A DNA stretch of 64,000 nucleotides from Gordionus sp. m RMFG-2023 (GCF_954871325.1 NC_088777.1:36247366-36311365), one strand, 5' to 3'; positions 43,756 to 54,945 are shown, numbered from the stretch's first letter. A program made the numbers and translations. The notes: a model not told the origin generated them from the sequence alone.

Positions 43756-44406
43756 AAAGACTAATATAAGATCTATACATAATTGTCATATTTTTTATCA
43801 AGGGCAAATCATATTTGAATGCACAATTATTATTTTAGTTTTAATATCTGGTTATATTTCTATTGTATAGTTTAACTAAATATTCTAAAATTCTATAGAT
43901 CTGCGAAAATCAAATGATTATTAACCTGTCGTGTAACTATCACTAATATTGACATCACATATAGGGTTGAAAGTGTTTTATTTGATTTTACCTTCAAAAC
44001 AAAGACCGCTAAGTGGTATACAAAATAGGTTTGAACTTTAAAGTGCTTAAAAATAAAATACGAATACCTCATTTATGTAATAGAAGATTATAGTTTAAAT
44101 GAATATTTTTTTAAAAAATTGTTATAAACCTATTTTAATTTCATATAAAAATCCAAAGAAATTTTTGAAAAATAAAAGTAAGAATTTTTAAAAAAATTTT
44201 CGTTAGCGATTCTATTCTTTTTTCTATATGTAGTCACCAACCGGAAAACGAAATATATAAAATATTTCTTTGAAGAGACACATTAGTTTACAAATCCCAA
44301 AATAATTAATAAAATATTAATTTATTAGAATTAAGAAAATATAAATTTTAAATTTTTTTTTTCTAATAATACTTTAATGCTTTATTTTGTATATGTTAAT
44401 AATTAA
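43756..44406. other. AT-rich 5' flank of the 256-residue gene
   Basis: Nothing gene-like is seen. It should hold the promoter and 5' UTR of the minus-strand gene, but no core element can be singled out. Confidence 0.4.
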
Positions 44407-44513
44407 AATTACAACAACTACAATGCGTATTTTAATTTAATAGTAGGAATAATAATTTATAATTACAACAACTACAATGCGTATTTTAATTTAATAGTAG
44501 GAAAAATAATTTA
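44407..44513 (+). repeat. Tandem duplication, 54-bp unit
   Basis: AATTACAACAACTACAATGCG followed by TATTTTAATTTAATAGTAGGA occurs twice in succession with nearly no change. Confidence 0.9.
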
Positions 44514-44664
44514 CATAATAATTTAATTTTGTGAGAAAATTTTAAAAGTGTATTTTGTTTTAGTGTCGAGTTTGGGTATTTCGAAATCGATATATTTATT
44601 TATATAAATATAGAAACGATAACAATAGATTAAAATATTAATAGATATAAATTTATATTAAATT

Positions 44665-44900
44665 TAATTGATTGGTTTTCCTAAATAACCGCGTTTCAAA
44701 AAATCTGGTATATATTTATAAAAGTTTGTAAAATCGTATGGCATATACCAATTTAATATCGAAGTAACATTATTTACGAAATGAACTCTAAGGCCTGGCC
44801 TTAGATTCATACTCCTATATTTGTTTTTAATGGCCCCGAAAAAGTTTTTAATAGGATTTAGTTGAGGACGAAAATCATTGACTGTCTATGTGAAATGGTG
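44665..44900 (-). pseudogene. C-terminal fragment of a DDE transposase (Tc1/IS630-like)
   Basis: The minus strand reads NDFRPQLNPIKNFFGAIKNK then YRSMNLRPGLRV and INWYMP-like text, ending KRGYLGKPIN and a stop. The LNPIExFFGxIKxxYR block carries the last acidic position of the DDE/D triad in Tc1/mariner-type enzymes; here the acidic residue is replaced by Lys (PIK). The upstream part of the transposase is not present. Confidence 0.55.
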
Positions 44901-45674
44901 CACAAAATCTAAAACTTCAGACAAGTTTATTTTTATATATCTAAAAAATTCAAAATAAAAAGTTAAAATATAAATTTCGATCTTTATATATGTTATAAAA
45001 TTTGAATATGAAAAATATAATAAAATATCTTTTTCGCGAAATTAAGTAAGAAATAAAACATCTTTTTGGTGAAATTAAGGAAGTAATGAAATGTTATATT
45101 AGCGAGGTTGAATTAAGTAGGGAATAAAATGATATCGTCGCTATATAAGTACTAAAATAGTTTAACAAAAAATAATAATATAGAAATACTATTTCATAAC
45201 ATTCTCTCTCTTCTACGAAGCTTTCCCCATAATTTCATGTAAGCTGTCATTGAGAGCTCGTTGTCCAAGTGGTTTATCGTTTTGGCTGTTCACGTTGTTA
45301 CATCAGTCATATTCGTTATCGTTGGCTTGTCTACTTTGTTTATGATGTACCTTGGTTTGTCGAAATCGTTTTTGAGTTTATAAGTAAATTTGTCCAAATC
45401 TTTTTTGATTGTACGTTGGTTTGTCAAATCGTTAGCTTGTTTTCCTTGTCATAAGTTGTTTTCATCAATCTGAATTTCGCCTAGTTTGCTAGCTTGTCGA
45501 ATTCCCTTGCTATTATTACCAATTTTCAATTGTTATCATCATCAATCAGTTATGAATAATTAGGAATCAAATTGATCGAATTGGATATTAGAATAAATAA
45601 ATTATCGGATTTATGGAATAGAATCATATTGAATAAATTAAATAATCGAATGCTAGAATGATAAATCAATAATA
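44901..45674. other. Spacer with imperfect TTGGTTTGTCGAAATCG-like repeats
   Basis: Between 45255 and 45480 the string TCGTT(A/G)GCTTGTC or CGTTGGTTTGTCAAATCG occurs several times. The pattern could be an LTR or 5' leader of a retroelement, but no matching second copy lies in the window. Confidence 0.3.
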
Positions 45675-46619
45675 TTATTTATTTTTAATGTTTAATTTAT
45701 TTTCGCGCTTTAGTGTTAAAATAGTAAATCTTGATCCTGTATCAATTTGCATAGTGGTGGTAATATTAATTAATTTCAGAGTAGCCATATAAGCACTCTC
45801 ATTATCATTGTAATCATTTAGTGTTGACAATAAAATCATTATCATTGTCATTAGCGGTATCGACTTTGTCTTCAACAATTTCTTCAATGTTCTTATTGCA
45901 ATTATTGTTGTTATATCGATTTTGGTCATCGTATTGGATCTGTTTTCTCTAATTATTATCATGCTAAATAATGTTTTACCATAGTTATTCGAATTATTAT
46001 CATGGTGCCTATAATTGTTAATCTGGTAGGACGATAATTATTATTATAATAGCCTCTAAAATTGGTGTTATGACCTCTAAAATTATTGTTATAATCTCTA
46101 GAATTACTGTTAAAACCTCTAAAGTTATTGTTATAGCTTCTAAAGTTATTGTTATAATTTCTATTCCTATCATTATAATTATTGTCATGTCTGTCATCGT
46201 AATTTGGTCTAAAATTGTTTCTAAAATTATCAATATAGTCAAATTAATTATATATATTGTAATTATTATTCTCATTCCAACAATTATATCTAGGGAAAAG
46301 ATAATCAAAGGTTTTTTGATGTAAAAATCTAAACGTGTTGTTACTAGTAGAATCAATTCTTATGTTTATTATCAACAGTATTTCTAGTATCAATACCTAT
46401 ATTTTTATTAATCTTTTTATCATTGTTCACATAATTTATAATATCATTATCTGGTTTAATATTAATGCCTTCAAATTTTTTTCCTAATAGTAACATTTTA
46501 TCTAAAGTTAAATTATCATCCTTATATTTATTTAATCTATGTTTAATATTATCATTTAAATTAAATATCCTAATTTTCTCTTTTATACGGTCATTATTAC
46601 TGAAGCCAAGTGGCATCAA
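45675..46619 (-). pseudogene. Gag C-terminus and start of protease, old retroelement copy
   Basis: On the minus strand 46619-46353 reads NDRIKEKIRIFNLNDNIKHR and then LTLDKMLLLGKKFEG, like the end of the gypsy-type Gag capsid. A nucleocapsid-like region of repeated Asn/Arg-rich units (NNFRGxN, SNSRDYN) follows, without CCHC knuckles. Near 45790-45720 it reads MQIDTGSRFTIL, the retropepsin active site, and the frame then ends. Several frame changes separate these parts. It runs away from the better copy that starts at 46620. Confidence 0.55.
46050..46180 (-). repeat. 24-27-bp tandem repeats encoding NNFRGxN
   Basis: About five copies of a unit like AATTTTAGAGGTTATAACAAT lie in the nucleocapsid-like part of the old gag copy. 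They encode an Asn/Arg/Gly-rich tract, a composition seen in RNA-binding disordered tails. Confidence 0.6.
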
Positions 46620-47909
46620 GGGCGAGATGATATTGTTTCATTTGAAAGAATCACCTGTTGTACAAGAGGTTAATCACATGGGCAGAGTCAAAAATAGCTA
46701 AGTAACCGCAAAACCCTTTCAGGACTCTCATGCACATGGTGAATCTCTCATCAAGCAATCCCAGTTTATCAATGACAATCGCCCCGGACAACATTTCGAA
46801 GAACGTTACGATTTACGCTGCGACTATTGGGGTGACAAACGATTTGATGAACGTTACAAGATACGCTACGATAACGGCCGCGACAAGCAATTCGATGGAC
46901 GGCACAGCAACTTCCACGACAATCGTTTTGATCAAAGCTACGATAATTGTCACTATAACCGCAACCGTTTCGATAATCGCAATGATAACTACTACGACGA
47001 TCGATACAACAATAGCGGTACAACGTCTATGGCAATCGCTACGACTATCATTGTGATCTGATCGACGGGATGACTGCTATAGAGGTGATAACCGAACCAA
47101 CTATTCCCGTCGTGGTCAGCACAGACTCAATCCTCAAAATATTAATGGTTTTCCAAAATATTAGTCGAGGCCCAACCAGTACAAAAATGACAATAATACT
47201 TACAATAGATCTTCTGATTACAAAGATCTATGACAACGACTCAAACACAGACCTTAAAGAATATAATCTGCAGAATTTGGAAATGTACAATATGGGGGTC
47301 AAGGATACCACATATGACGCGTACAACGTGACAGTAAGCATCAACAACATACCCACGTTGATGCAAGTTGACACCGGTACCAGGTACAGTATACTTCCGA
47401 AGTTGACAGATAAGACTGTAGGCATAACCGCGATACGTAATACGGATATGAGACTCACTGGTTATGACGGCAGCGCTATCAAGATATTAGGTCTTGCCAA
47501 TGTGAATGTTAAGTAGGAAGGAAACTCACATACACTGGAGGCCATTGTAGTGGATTGTGATAAGATCCCCCTGCTAGGACGTGTGTGGCTCCACACTTTC
47601 AACAACATTTTAAAAACGTTCTTAGTGGGTAATGTAGAGAATGATCTCGAGAAGATAATCTCGACAACAAAAAATGACCTCGATTCAACTTACTCCTACA
47701 AACCCAAAATGGTCAGAGAAGAGAAAGTTCACTTGAAGCCCGATGCTGTGCCTAAAATCATACCTTCAAGGAGAATTCCGTTTGCCAAGATCTATGCAAC
47801 GACTCAGAAATTGGATTGCTGGCTGAAGTACGACAAAATAAACCTTGCTCGAAAGGAATCTAGATGTCCGATGCCATGCACAAGCGATACCGGTTCAAAG
47901 GCATTTTAG
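46620..47909 (+). pseudogene. Gag tail, retropepsin and start of RT, truncated retroelement
   Basis: In one frame 46740-47060 encodes a repeated Asp/Asn/Arg/Tyr-rich region (ERYDLRCDYW, KRFDERYK, NRFDNRND). After a frame change the 47070-47516 frame carries a retropepsin (LMQVDTGTRYSILPK, then LTGYDGSAIKILG). The 47550-47909 frame continues CDKIPLLGRVWLHTF and the pre-RT segment LKPDAVPKIIPSRRIPFAK typical of gypsy Pol. A single TAG separates the last two frames. The RT core is missing beyond about 47880. Its base composition is visibly richer in G and C than the surrounding sequence. Confidence 0.7.
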
Positions 47910-48000
47910 CGGTTCGGTTCAGGTTCGGCTAGAAATTTTTTAGCGGTTTAGATTAGGTTCGATAAAAATTACCGGCTTAATGGTTCGGTTTGAATCCCTG
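47885..48000. mobile_element. GGTTCGGTT-rich transposon end
   Basis: Repeated GGTTCGGTT and CGGTTCAGGTTCGG blocks end in TTTGAATCCCTG, so the end read inward is CAGGGATTCAAACCG. It cuts the retroelement frame near 47880. No opposite terminus is identified. Confidence 0.4.
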
Positions 48001-48442
48001 AAATAAAATGTATTTAGAGTCCTTACTTTCTATTCTGAAAGCTGCGTATTATAATTACCTAAATTTTATTTTATTCAATTGGTTTAAATCTCTTAATTAA
48101 TTTATCAGCTCTCCATGAGTTAATTTACCTAGCTTGTAAAGCCTTTGATAAAAATGAAATCTTTCGCCTTTGTTAATTTTAAATTTACGGGCTCGCATGT
48201 GTCACAAATTCTTTTAACAACCAATCTCATAGGTCTCATGGCAAATGACTATAGAGCTCGTGCGAGACTCGCTTCAGCTCAATGCTGACCATAATCGTTT
48301 CCAACCCTTAGATCTCTACTCACATACATTCGAGTGAAATATTTAGAATATACTGAATTTGTAATAAACGCGTTATGCTCAAGCGTTACGTTATTTAAAG
48401 CTATCGAAATATAAGCTATTCTTCTAGCAATATTTAATAACA
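48001..48442. other. Spacer, no supported gene
   Basis: A minus-strand frame at about 48200-48110 reads MRARKFKINKGERFHFYQRL, then YKLGKLTHGELIN and a stop. It looks protein-like but is isolated, and I cannot name it. Confidence 0.3.
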
Positions 48443-48450
48443 TATATCTT

Positions 48451-49510
48451 GGCGTAGCCAGGAGGGGGGGGGGAGATAAAATCCCCCCACCTTCAGAAAT
48501 TTATCACTTTTTTGAATATCATTTTAAGCTAATAAAAAATATTCCCCTTAGACCTCCTTCCACTCCCTGACCCCCAAAATGTATGCATATATCTTAAACA
48601 ATAATTTGAAAGAATGAATGTAAAATTTAATATTTTTTTATAAAACTATTCATCATAATTTATACATTTTTGGAAAAAAGCATTTATATATAAAAAAGGT
48701 GATTATAATTATTAATAATAGATTTATAAAATTACTAAATAATATAATATATCAAATATAATTTTTTTATAAAGTGAGTTGTTTTAATTTATTTATATTA
48801 ATAAAAGAAAAATATAATTATAAAACTTTGATAAAATTAAATCATAAAAATAAAAAAATTAAAGCATAATACAACAAACAATGGAATATTATATGTCGTA
48901 GATTTACAGTATATCTAATTTTATCAATTTTCATATGACAATCAAGTAATTTTTACCACTTTAGCTAATTATATATTTTACTATAAAATATTGATAAGGA
49001 CATCAGAAAATATCTTTTAAAGACATTGTGGGATGAAAATATAAAGATTTATTTTTAAGTATTTAAAATAGATGGCGATAAATAATTGAATGCAAATTGT
49101 TGCTATATTTATTATCAAGAGCATTGATTAGTAAAATTTGTTAAATTATTAACAGTAATATATTCTCTAACTGTCAAATATGTCTATAAAAGTGGAATTT
49201 TACCTAGTATTTTGTAACTAATTCTATATAATAGAGGAATATCAACTATATGTATACTTTTTATAAATAAATTTCTTATACTTGTTTGGAATAAATTATT
49301 ACCATTTATATTAATGTATATACAAGTAATTTAATATATTTTATATAATAAAAATATATTTCATATTTATTCCAAGCTATTTTTTTAATTAAAATTAACC
49401 TCCTATCTTGTAAAAAAAATTAATGACTATATATAGACTAAGGTAACCCAGGGCGAAGCCCCCAGTTATTTTTTAATTCCATTTCCCCTTGTGAAAATCC
49501 TGGCTACGCC
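48451..49510. mobile_element. Non-autonomous TIR element with GGCGTAGCCAGGA ends
   Basis: The left end is GGCGTAGCCAGGAGGGGGG and the right end, read inward, GGCGTAGCCAGGATTTTC. TATATCTT (48443-48450) and TGTATCTT (49513-49520) flank it with one mismatch, although two extra bases TA lie between the right end and its flank. The interior of about 1 kb is AT-rich and non-coding. The 190-bp element at 19100 shares these ends. Confidence 0.65.
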
Positions 49511-49520
49511 TATGTATCTT

Positions 49521-50268
49521 CTTCTTTAAAGCAAATTTTAAATTATTCACTATAACTATTGTAATTTTATCATACTTGTTTAAATAACATATTAATAGTT
49601 AATATATTTTTGATATAACATGAAAAAAAAAATATATTGACCTGTTAAAGAATAATGTAAAGGAAATTTCCCTCTGTTTCCCCAATTTTTCCGGGAAATT
49701 TTCCTCAATTATCCTTGGAAATTTACATCCCTAATTATAGATATGTTATGAAGGAAAATAAATTTCTAGAAAATAAGAATTCGGTATTAGCAGGCAATTT
49801 ATAATTATTAATTAATGAAAATACAATATTGCTAAACATATAATGTTATATAGGTTAAACGCGTCGAATATTTAGTACATATCATAAATTCTTTTTATAA
49901 TTCTGACAAATCAATAATTTTATAGAAAAAGCCAATTTTATAATCAATTGGGATTATGAATATAAATTAAATCAAATTTCAAAAATGGTTTTTTTAAACT
50001 ATTATTTTTTTTATTAGACAGATTGTTTACATTTAATTTTTATATATATTAATTAATAGATATTTAACTTTCATATAATGTCCATTTGTTATAATTTCGT
50101 TATATCGACAATTTATATCAAGGTAAGTTATAATAATAGTAAAAAAATATAATAGTAAATCACAATTATATAAAGTCATTAATTCTTACTATTTTTTTTG
50201 ATTCCCTTTTAGTGTTAACATTATAATAGGCAACAAAATGGCGAAAGTCTATACTATGCATAGGATGT
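49521..50268. other. AT-rich spacer, no supported gene
   Basis: Low-complexity sequence. A T-rich strand and a short TTTCCCTCTGTTTCC tract near 49670 are the only notable features. Confidence 0.45.
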
Positions 50269-51216
50269 TCAATTACGGGGTTTCGGATATTGAAAAAATA
50301 AAGCTGAGATGTATTTTACTATATTTATGGCTAATCGTTGGCGTAGGTAGAATCCCTCATTGGGATCCTCGGTCCTAGCAGAGATCTGTTTTCCTAGCTC
50401 TTTAAAGAAGTCTAGGGCATGAGAGCCGAACGACGTTAAAGTAGTGGCGATTAATGTTAGGAATGTATAATTGGCGGGAAGAGATGGCGAATATTTAGCT
50501 AGTTTATTCACCTCGGCATCTAGTATGGCATCTCTATTTATATTGGAAGGGCAAGAGGATCGATGTATGAGAAATCCCAAGTTAGGAATTCCCCCCTCTT
50601 CCAAGGGATCATAGTCGAACCATCGGGCCGCTTACCATCGGAATTGTAAAGGCCAGTAGGTTCGAGGGTTGATGGGATGCCGGCGGATTATTTTAAGGCC
50701 CTTGCAATGGTATCATTGCATTTTGAATGCCTAATGAATCTGCCTTTACAGCGCTTGCAGTGTAGAGAGTGACAGCCTATGGAGTTGACCGAAGTTTGAC
50801 AGAGGATACAGTTATAAGGTATTACCATATCGCAATTCAGTCTAAGACCGATGGCGTGATGTAGCTCATCATTGCTTAGGAGCTGGTCAAGGTTTTGGGA
50901 TGGAAAGGCATCAAGAAATTCGTATCCACTACCTTCGGAAATGGAGAAGAGTAGAGAATGGTCCTCTGGTTGGCTCTTCGATTTAAGGAATGCAACGTAG
51001 AGGTTTATCCCAATCCTTCTGTAATGCCGACGATGGAGGATCGACTAATGAGAGGGACTTCCATAGATCAATTGCCTGTAGGAGTAAGGGGTAAGGATGT
51101 TTTGTTAGTGTTTGAATGATGGGCTCGCAGGACAAGAGAGAGGAAATGAACGCACTAACAGAAAGTAGGGAAAAAGATTTTTGATATGAAATGAACATTT
51201 GGTTATTATATTCCAT
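50269..51216 (-). pseudogene. RT-type mobile element ORF, C-terminal region, best copy
   Basis: Successive minus-strand frames read DPPSSALQKDWDKPL (51060), then SNDELHHAIGLRLNCDMVIP, then a zinc-binding-like CILCQTSVNSIGCHSLHCKR with RFIRH. GIPSTLEPTGLYNSDGKRPD and MIPWKRGEFLTWDFSYIDPL follow. The final frame 50604-50269 has AKYSPSLPANYTFL and HALDFFKELGKQI. This is the domain that follows the polymerase in a widespread animal RT polyprotein family; the RT domain itself is absent. Frameshifts at about 51000 and 50570 show it is inactive. The copy at 2330-2610 plus 10169-10530 is the same family. Confidence 0.65.
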
Positions 51217-52758
51217 CTTTTATTAGAAAAATATGTCTATAAATTAAATATGGCCCATTTTTTCTGTGCATGAAAGAGTTAAATTAATTTTTAAACATTT
51301 GGAGGGTGATCAGGTTAAATAAATAGGAGGGTGGATTTAAATAAAAAACCATGGGTGGGTGAGCAAGCGGATTAATAAAAAAAATGGATGGATAGGTATT
51401 CGGTTTTAAATCCACCCATTGCAGACCTCTATTCCCAATTTTCGATTTTTTGAATATTAAAATTATTCATTTTAAAATGTTTGATATATAATGATGTTCA
51501 TACTATTATATTAAAGCAAATGAAAACTTATGTGTTTAGTACAACTTGATAAATAAAAGGTAATAATTTATTATCTTGTCTAAATCCAATATAACAATGA
51601 AAGAATGTAATGCTGAATACCAAATGACAGATTTCATTTTAAGTTTAGCTGGTTTTAAAAAGATTTAGAGAAAAGCTAAAATTTATAAGGTAACAAATTT
51701 TTTACTTTATTGATATATGATCTTTCTTTCAAATATCTTAGCCAATTATTAAAATTTTATTTCAAAATCAATCAAATATTTATAAGGTAACAAATTAATT
51801 GTTAGATTATTCATTTATGATCTTTCTTTCAATTATCTTAGCCAATTATAAAAATTATATTTCTAAATCAATCAAATATTTATAATTAATTATGCAACCT
51901 TGATATATCATATATTGTAATTGTTGAAATATATATTATATATATATATGATAGTCATGTGTTATTTTGTTTATGAGATTCTAAAATCAATTAATTATTT
52001 ATATGTAAATGTATTTTTTATAAATAATGAAAAATATTACAATGAAAATTTTTAAATATAATATGAGATTCAAGAAAATTATTTAAGTGCTTTACTACTC
52101 CTAATACATTATTGAATCTTCATTGTTGATTTTCACATTTTAAAATAAAATAAAAGTTTAAAAAGAGGGCCCTCTAATAAGCAATAAATAATAACTAAAA
52201 GTGGAATATTTTTTATATTTGGAAGATTAAGAGGAATGTGTAGTTTGAATATGCAATGATTTAAACATACATATGATAAAGGTCACTTGATTATTGTATT
52301 GTTACACCACCTTTTGAAATTGATTGAGCAAAATTGACAAATAATAAATATCATATTAAACAATCACATATTTAAATAAAATTTAACAAATGCAATATTT
52401 TTTTTTAAAAAAAAATTAATTTGAAAAATTAGTTATAAGCCTTTAATGAAAAATAAAAAATGTAGCCAAAACATTTTTTTAAATTTTTTTCATAACTTTA
52501 ATGCTAGTCTTTTTTTAAATTTTATAACTTTTGAAATAAGTTATGGGACAAGCTTAATAAGAACATTTTAAATTAATTTCTGTGTTTTAAAAAAAAAATA
52601 CATAATCCTAACTTAATTTTACCAAAAAGAAATGTACAATATGATATAATTCAGTAATGCTTATAAGTATATTATAATATATGACTATGATTGAGTGAGA
52701 TTCACAAAAATAACATTATATAATTATTTTTGGAAAATGGTTTAAAATATAGGAAAAT
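51217..52758. other. AT-rich spacer with a tandem duplication
   Basis: At 51683-51881 a unit of about 98 bp (TATAAGGTAACAAATT ... TCTTAGCCAATTAT ... ATCAATCAAATATT) occurs twice in succession with scattered differences. The rest shows no gene. The 3' UTR of the minus-strand Ig gene should lie just below 52759. Confidence 0.55.
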
Positions 52759-53673
52759 TTAATAATTTAAAACATTGTCATGTATCATACTGTATAAATA
52801 AACTCTATCATTTCTTTTAGCATTAGGTTTTTTATACTGCCTATGAGCATAATAAGCCATTACCAAAAATGAAAATAATAGTACAGAGGGAAATATTGAG
52901 CCCAAAATTATGTATACTATTTGAATTTTGCGATTCAAATTACCTGTTGATGGAACATGTTCCACATGTAGGACACACGTGCTTATCAATAATTTTTCCT
53001 GATATCCATCCATGTCAAAATCTTGCTGCCTGAAGCATAAATATTTACCAGAATCCTCTAATTTTGCTTTTTTTATTGTCATTTTAGTTCCTTCTTCCAA
53101 GAATACTAATCTTGATTTAATACTTTTATCCAAAAATTTCCATTTAACTTTGATTCCATTATTTAATAAATTCAGATTTGTCAAATTATTGATATTTCCA
53201 TTATAATAAAATGTACTATTATTGGATACATTTCTGGTTTCAAAATTATTTATTAAATTTGTAATATTCTTTTTATCAAAGTTTGGAATAATATCTTGAA
53301 ATATTTTTACCAGTGATCCTAATTTTTTAAAAATGGAATGTGTTTTTTTTCCTAAATGGCATTCACAGGTAGCATTATCGCCAAAAAAAGCATATACATT
53401 GATTCTAGGACTTGATAATAAATAGTTATCAAAACATTCATCCTCATAAAATTTCAATAATGTTTCATTCAATAGATTACTTCTGTATAAGGAATGCAAA
53501 TTAAATAGTTTATCACAATCTAAAGATATTATTTGATTTAGCTTTTTATTGTGCAAAATTTCATCATCTTGATGCAAATTGGCAGGTTGGGGTAAAGAAT
53601 TGAGAATATTTTTTGCAAATCCTTGTTCATAAATTAAACAATATAAGAGAAAATTCAATTTAAATTTTATCAT
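52759..53673 (-). CDS. Ig-domain type I membrane protein, single exon
   Basis: The ORF is 304 residues, starts with ATG and has no intron. Residues 1-20 (MIKFKLNFLLYCLIYEQGFA) form a probable signal peptide. An immunoglobulin-like fold is indicated by Cys in ATCECHLG (about 102-104), Trp in VKWKFLD (about 178), and the F-strand signature AKLEDSGKYLCF (about 203-214). A transmembrane helix is near 252-273 (IVYIILGSIFPSVLLFSFLV), followed by a basic tail of about 30 residues with RQYKKPNAKR and YLYSM. Several N-glycosylation sequons (NET, NAT, NIT, NVS, NNS) fit an exposed ectodomain. It would act at the cell surface. The Tyr-containing tail has no standard signalling motif. I know no named orthologue. 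Confidence 0.8.
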   Translation of the reverse strand: MIKFKLNFLLYCLIYEQGFAKNILNSLPQPANLHQDDEILHNKKLNQIISLDCDKLFNLHSLYRSNLLNETLLKFYEDECFDNYLLSSPRINVYAFFGDNATCECHLGKKTHSIFKKLGSLVKIFQDIIPNFDKKNITNLINNFETRNVSNNSTFYYNGNINNLTNLNLLNNGIKVKWKFLDKSIKSRLVFLEEGTKMTIKKAKLEDSGKYLCFRQQDFDMDGYQEKLLISTCVLHVEHVPSTGNLNRKIQIVYIILGSIFPSVLLFSFLVMAYYAHRQYKKPNAKRNDRVYLYSMIHDNVLNY

Positions 53674-53823
53674 TGTAATTTCTTTTTTGTTGTCCTATAA
53701 GTTTATGAAAATGTTTCATCTTAACAATCGCAAAAAATTTATCTAGTTTTAGCTAAAATCATATGAATGACAACAGTCATGTGTCACGTGTTTTTATATA
53801 TAGATAAGCATAGAGTAATCTAG

Positions 53824-54500
53824 TGTTGTTAATCGACTGTCGAGTCGACTTAGTCGAAAACTGACTCTAAGTTTTGGGTCGTAAAAATCGACCCAAACTG
53901 ACTTGAGTTATGAATTCGAGTCGTGAACTCAAGTCGCCTCAAGTCATGAACTCAAGTCGGGAACTCAAGTCGTGAACTCAAGTCTATATACTTGAGTCGA
54001 CTAGAGGACGAATATTTTTATAAACTTGAGTCGTCGACTAGAAGACGAATATTTCAAATTAATTATTAATAATTAAGATTTGTTCTGTTTTTTACATTTT
54101 TTTATTTTAGACTTCCAACTTGAGATTTAAATAGGAATTATATACTTTAGTCAACTAGAGGACGAATAGTTCTATGAACTTGATTCGACTAGAGGACGAA
54201 TATTTCAAATTAGTTATTATTAATTAAGATATTTGTTGTTTATTACTTTTTTTATTTTAGACTTCCAACTTGAGTTGCAAATAGGAATTATATACTTGAG
54301 TCGACTAGAGGACAAATAGTTATACTTATATGAACGTGAGTCGACTAGAGGACGAATATTTCAAATTTTATTAATTAAGATATTTGTGATCTATTTTTTA
54401 CATTTATTTACTGTAGACTTTAAACTAGAGATCATGAATACGAAATATATAATTGAGTCGACTAGAGGACGAATATTTCATATTTATTATTATTAATTAA
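53824..54500 (+). repeat. TAGTGTTGTTAATCGACT end followed by 150-bp tandem repeats
   Basis: The block begins TAGTGTTGTTAATCGACTG with many GAGTCGAC and ACTCAAGTC sub-repeats. From about 53990 a unit of about 150 bp containing GACTAGAGGACGAATA twice and TATTTTAGACTTCCAACTTGAG recurs about three times. The same start occurs at 57296. It looks like the left end of a TIR element with expanded subterminal repeats. No right end is found. Confidence 0.65.
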
Positions 54501-54826
54501 TTCATTTATTTGCTCTGTTTTTACACAGGATAATTATAATGACCAATATTGTTTGTTAGCTGTTTTAATTTTCCACCTATTAAAATAAGCTTAAAATTTT
54601 AATGTAATGTGCAGATACACATGGTATGTGTACCTGGACCATCTGCTAAAACACACTTTTTAGGTCGAAGACCACCTGCTAAAACACAGTTTTTAGGTCG
54701 TAAGAAAGCAAATCTACTCTTAGGAGACAGATCAATACAAATATTTTTAAAAATTTCTAAAGCACAATTTATGTATAATAATTTTCGAGGGAGGTCAAAT
54801 AACTACCTCTTCCTGCAGGTGCTCAT
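54501..54826. other. Spacer, no supported gene
   Basis: The plus-strand frame 54609-54869 contains a short duplication (AKTHFLGRRPPAKTQFLGRK). It runs into the transposon end at 54827 and is not supported as a gene. Confidence 0.35.
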
Positions 54827-54945
54827 CAGGGGCGTCGCTAGCCTTTACAATATCAGGAGGCTCAACTAAAAAAATTTTATGAGGGGCCGCCACCCCATGC
54901 CCCCTAATTAGCGGGCCTTCGGCCCGCTTTTGCCCGTTTTATATT
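54827..54945 (+). mobile_element. hAT-like left end with an internal GC hairpin
   Basis: It starts CAGGGGCGTCGCTAGCC, a start typical of several animal hAT families. At 54910-54928 is the perfect hairpin AGCGGGCC-TTC-GGCCCGCT followed by TTT. The opposite end is not present in the window. Confidence 0.5.

Noticed and set aside
46070-46324. Plus-strand frame with regular Ile/Val/Ser repeats
   Set aside because: It is the complement of the tandem Asn/Arg repeats of the gag relic; the regularity comes from the DNA repeat.
54910-54935. Bacterial-type intrinsic terminator, suggesting contamination
   Set aside because: Surrounding sequence is AT-rich eukaryotic transposon DNA with no bacterial gene nearby.
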